Assembly (NCBI RefSeq): GCF_028473665.1
Contig: NZ_CP098774.1
Span: 4,211,501 to 4,275,500, forward strand
Length of the DNA stretch: 64,000 nt
Source of the DNA: Sphingomonas sp. QA11
GTDB lineage: Bacteria > Pseudomonadota > Alphaproteobacteria > Sphingomonadales > Sphingomonadaceae
Direction: 5' to 3'
In this document: in pieces, positions 61,862 through 64,000 of the stretch
Layout: every line of letters starts with the position of its first letter
Numbering within the stretch: the stretch's first letter is position 1
The notes under the pieces: model-generated
Told to the model about the DNA's origin: nothing
The model's database searches: none
Seen by the model: only the letters and a program-made list of their open reading frames with translations
Made by a program: the position numbers and the translations under genes

Positions 61862-64000
61862 TCAGAATTTCACCGTGGCGCCGAAGAAGACCTCGGTGCC
61901 GATCACATCATAGGTCGCGGCGAAGGTATTCGCGCCGGGACCCTGGGTCGAGACCGGGGGCTGCTTGCCGAACACGTTGTTCGCCCCACCGTAGAATTGC
62001 AGGTTCTTCATCACGCCCAGGTTGAACGAGAGGTCGAAATAATTCTGCGCGCCAAGCTTCGGATAAGCGAAGCTGTTGAGCGCCGGCGCATTGGCCGCGC
62101 CTGAGCGCAACGGCAGCAGATAGCGGTCGGTCGTGACCGAACCGATATAGCGATGCCGAACGCTGAGGCTGAGATCCCCGAGATTCCAGGTGACGCGCGA
62201 CGTGCCGCGCCATGTCGGCAGCGGCTGGCCGCAGACAGTGCCGAACGCCCCGTCGCAATGGTTCTTGATGTTGGGGAAAGCAGCGACCGGGGTCGAGGTG
62301 AAATCGTTGAGCCAGGTCACGTTGGTGCCGAAATCGAACGAACTCGTCTCGCTGAGGCCCGGGAAGCCGAAGCCGACATTAAGGTGATAGCGCGCGGCGA
62401 AGTCGATGCCCGAGGTCTTGAGCGAGCCGGTATTGGCGTTGCGGATCTGCGCGACATAGGGATCCTGGATCGCGCCCGAATTCGGGTTGCGCTTGATCGC
62501 CTGGCAATAGGCGCTGTTGGCGTCCTGGAGGATGTTGAAGCAGAGGTTCATCGTGTTGGCGAGGCCCCCGCCAAGCTGCGAAATCGCCCCGTCGAGCGTG
62601 ATGTTGAAATAGTCGACGCTGATATAGAGCCCCTTGGCGAAGCTCGGGGTCAGTACGACGCCCGCCGTGAAGGTATCGGACTTTTCAGCACCCAGATTGG
62701 CGTTGCCGCCCGAATCGACCGGAATGATCGGCTCGGGCTGGACGGCGGCGGTGAACACCGCAGCCGCCGGCACGCCGTTCGCGATGCAGACCGCACGGAC
62801 CGCCGCCGTCTGCTGCGCGACCGGTGCGCGACTGGAGCAGGGATCAGTCGCCGTCTGGACCGAGCGGCTGCTACCGCCGAACAGCTCCGCCACGTTCGGC
62901 GCGCGGATGGCGCGCTGATACTGGCCGCGGAAGGCGATATCCTTGTTCACGCGCCAGTCCAGCCCGCCGAGATAGGTCCACACGCCACCGACGCCCTTCA
63001 GGCTGTAATCGGAATAGCGGAACGCGGCGTTCGCGGTCAGGTTCTGGATGAAGGGCGTGTTGTGGATCAGCGGCACGCGGATTTCGCTGAACACCTCCTT
63101 GGCGGAGACCCGGCCGCTGGTCGGCAGGCCTGCGTTGAAGCCGGCCACGTCGCCCGAGGCAAGGAAGGTGTCGGGGCTAAACGTCGCGCTCGATTCGCGC
63201 CACTCGACACCGGTCGAGAAGCCGATCGGGCCGGCAGGAAGCGAGAAGAGGTTGCCGGTGATGTTGGCCGAGGCGACCTGAAGCTCCGCCGTGGTCGAGT
63301 TGGTCGCGCTGATCGAGATCGCCGCTGCGCAGGCAGCCGAGATGTTCTGGCCGAAGATATTGCACACCGGCGCCGCGCCGCCGACCGACAGCAGGGATGC
63401 CTGCAGGCGGCTGCGCGAGATCGCGTTGCTGAGCCGCGTCGTCTCTTCGGTGCGAGCATAGCTGTAGTAGACGTCGTACGACAGGTCGGTCAGGAAGCTG
63501 TCCGACGCGTTGCCCAGATCGCCCCGGAAGCCCCAAGCGCCGCGGAAGGTGTTGCGGCGGGAATCGGATCGGCGCGGGCCGAGTTCTAGATAACGTCGCC
63601 CTGCCGTGATCACCGCGAGGCCGTCACCGGCAGTGGTGGTCCGCGTCGTCGAACCGCTCGTCACCGTCGTCGTGCCGGTCTCGGCGAGATCGAGCTGGCG
63701 GAACACCTCCTGCAGCTGCGGCGTGAGATAGGGATTGTTGACGTTGAACAGCGTTGGCACGCCGACATTGCTCGGCGCGAGCCGGGCGCTCACCAGGTTG
63801 TTGGAATAGTGCAGCTCCATGTAGCCGGTGATGTTGTCGGTGAAATCATAATGGCCGAAGCTGTTGATCATCCAGCGCTCCTGCGGGACGATCAGATAAT
63901 TGTCGGGGCCGAGATTGAAATCGTCCTGCGGGGTGAGTGCCGGGCGCGCGGCCGTGCCGCCGTTGTTGAAGGTGAAGCCGCGCGAGCCAAGCGCCCCCAG
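61862..64000 (-). CDS. TonB-dependent receptor, 5' part outside window
   Basis: The 3' 712 codons of an outer-membrane receptor; the frame is open to the window edge, so the plug domain and signal peptide are missing. Visible barrel features are alternating strands (TAGVVLTPSFAKGLYISVDY, DFAARYHLNVGFG), loop sequences rich in Asn/Gly, and a terminal Phe after EVFFGATVKF, the outer-membrane insertion signal. Its association with GH28 suggests uptake of pectin oligosaccharides. Confidence 0.93.
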   Translation of the reverse strand: MGALGSRGFTFNNGGTAARPALTPQDDFNLGPDNYLIVPQERWMINSFGHYDFTDNITGYMELHYSNNLVSARLAPSNVGVPTLFNVNNPYLTPQLQEVFRQLDLAETGTTTVTSGSTTRTTTAGDGLAVITAGRRYLELGPRRSDSRRNTFRGAWGFRGDLGNASDSFLTDLSYDVYYSYARTEETTRLSNAISRSRLQASLLSVGGAAPVCNIFGQNISAACAAAISISATNSTTAELQVASANITGNLFSLPAGPIGFSTGVEWRESSATFSPDTFLASGDVAGFNAGLPTSGRVSAKEVFSEIRVPLIHNTPFIQNLTANAAFRYSDYSLKGVGGVWTYLGGLDWRVNKDIAFRGQYQRAIRAPNVAELFGGSSRSVQTATDPCSSRAPVAQQTAAVRAVCIANGVPAAAVFTAAVQPEPIIPVDSGGNANLGAEKSDTFTAGVVLTPSFAKGLYISVDYFNITLDGAISQLGGGLANTMNLCFNILQDANSAYCQAIKRNPNSGAIQDPYVAQIRNANTGSLKTSGIDFAARYHLNVGFGFPGLSETSSFDFGTNVTWLNDFTSTPVAAFPNIKNHCDGAFGTVCGQPLPTWRGTSRVTWNLGDLSLSVRHRYIGSVTTDRYLLPLRSGAANAPALNSFAYPKLGAQNYFDLSFNLGVMKNLQFYGGANNVFGKQPPVSTQGPGANTFAATYDVIGTEVFFGATVKF

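Overview
The window is GC-rich chromosomal DNA from an alphaproteobacterium, most probably a sphingomonad (Sphingomonas or a close relative). Support comes from family content and gene order: rpiB-glyA-nrdR close to rpsD, class I PhaC with an Ala/Pro/Lys-rich phasin, a single bifunctional Rel/SpoT, a TonB receptor next to a polysaccharide-degrading enzyme, and the short intergenic repeats common in these genomes. The species call is inference; no 16S rRNA is present.

Layout. 0.2-6.4 kb: rpiB-glyA-nrdR, a GIY-YIG/TrmJ fusion gene bracketed by REP-like repeats, a TauD-type dioxygenase, chorismate mutase, a small exported protein and rpsD. 6.4-12 kb: an S9 peptidase, then an operon of M28 peptidase, agmatine deiminase and N-carbamoylputrescine amidase (agmatine to putrescine). 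12.1-18.7 kb: an accessory block with a three-gene leftward cluster of unknown purpose (M91-like metallopeptidase with a CFI-box C-terminus, a beta-type protein, a helical protein with Cys/Pro-rich tail). An AT-rich divergent spacer separates it from a large fatty-acyl-AMP ligase/carrier/reductase protein and a PAP2-type membrane protein. 18.9-26 kb: uracil-DNA glycosylase, folK, tRNA-Lys, a LysR effector domain without DNA-binding domain, and a hybrid histidine kinase with its LytTR response regulator. 26.1-29.2 kb: a tightly overlapping sugar isomerase/oxidoreductase operon.

29.4-43.9 kb: type II NADH dehydrogenase, murA, a Crp/Fnr regulator, clpS, phasin and phaC (polyhydroxyalkanoate storage), an aminotransferase, a MASE1-PAS-GGDEF cyclase, a thioesterase, an HxlR regulator and rel/spoT. 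43.9-47.8 kb is a decayed, partly AT-rich island. It is bounded by spoT and a diverged copy of the spoT 3' end, and holds a HEAT-like gene split by an IS5-family element (in frame again once the IS and one GAT copy are removed). A frameshifted ankyrin-repeat pseudogene follows. 48-52.3 kb: glycosyltransferase, methyltransferase, GtrA-like flippase and GT-C-like membrane protein, probably for cell-surface glycans. 52.3-58.7 kb: housekeeping genes (marC family, folD, DUF167, yggT, argB, a queuosine-precursor transporter, a nucleoside transporter, a DedA protein). 58.7-60 kb: an HxlR regulator divergent from an SDR gene across a perfect palindrome. 60.2-64 kb: a GH28 pectinase-type enzyme and a TonB-dependent receptor running off the right edge.

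The items most worth following up are the GIY-YIG cassette between inverted REP repeats that has fused to trmJ, the M91/CFI-box cluster, and the spoT-flanked island.
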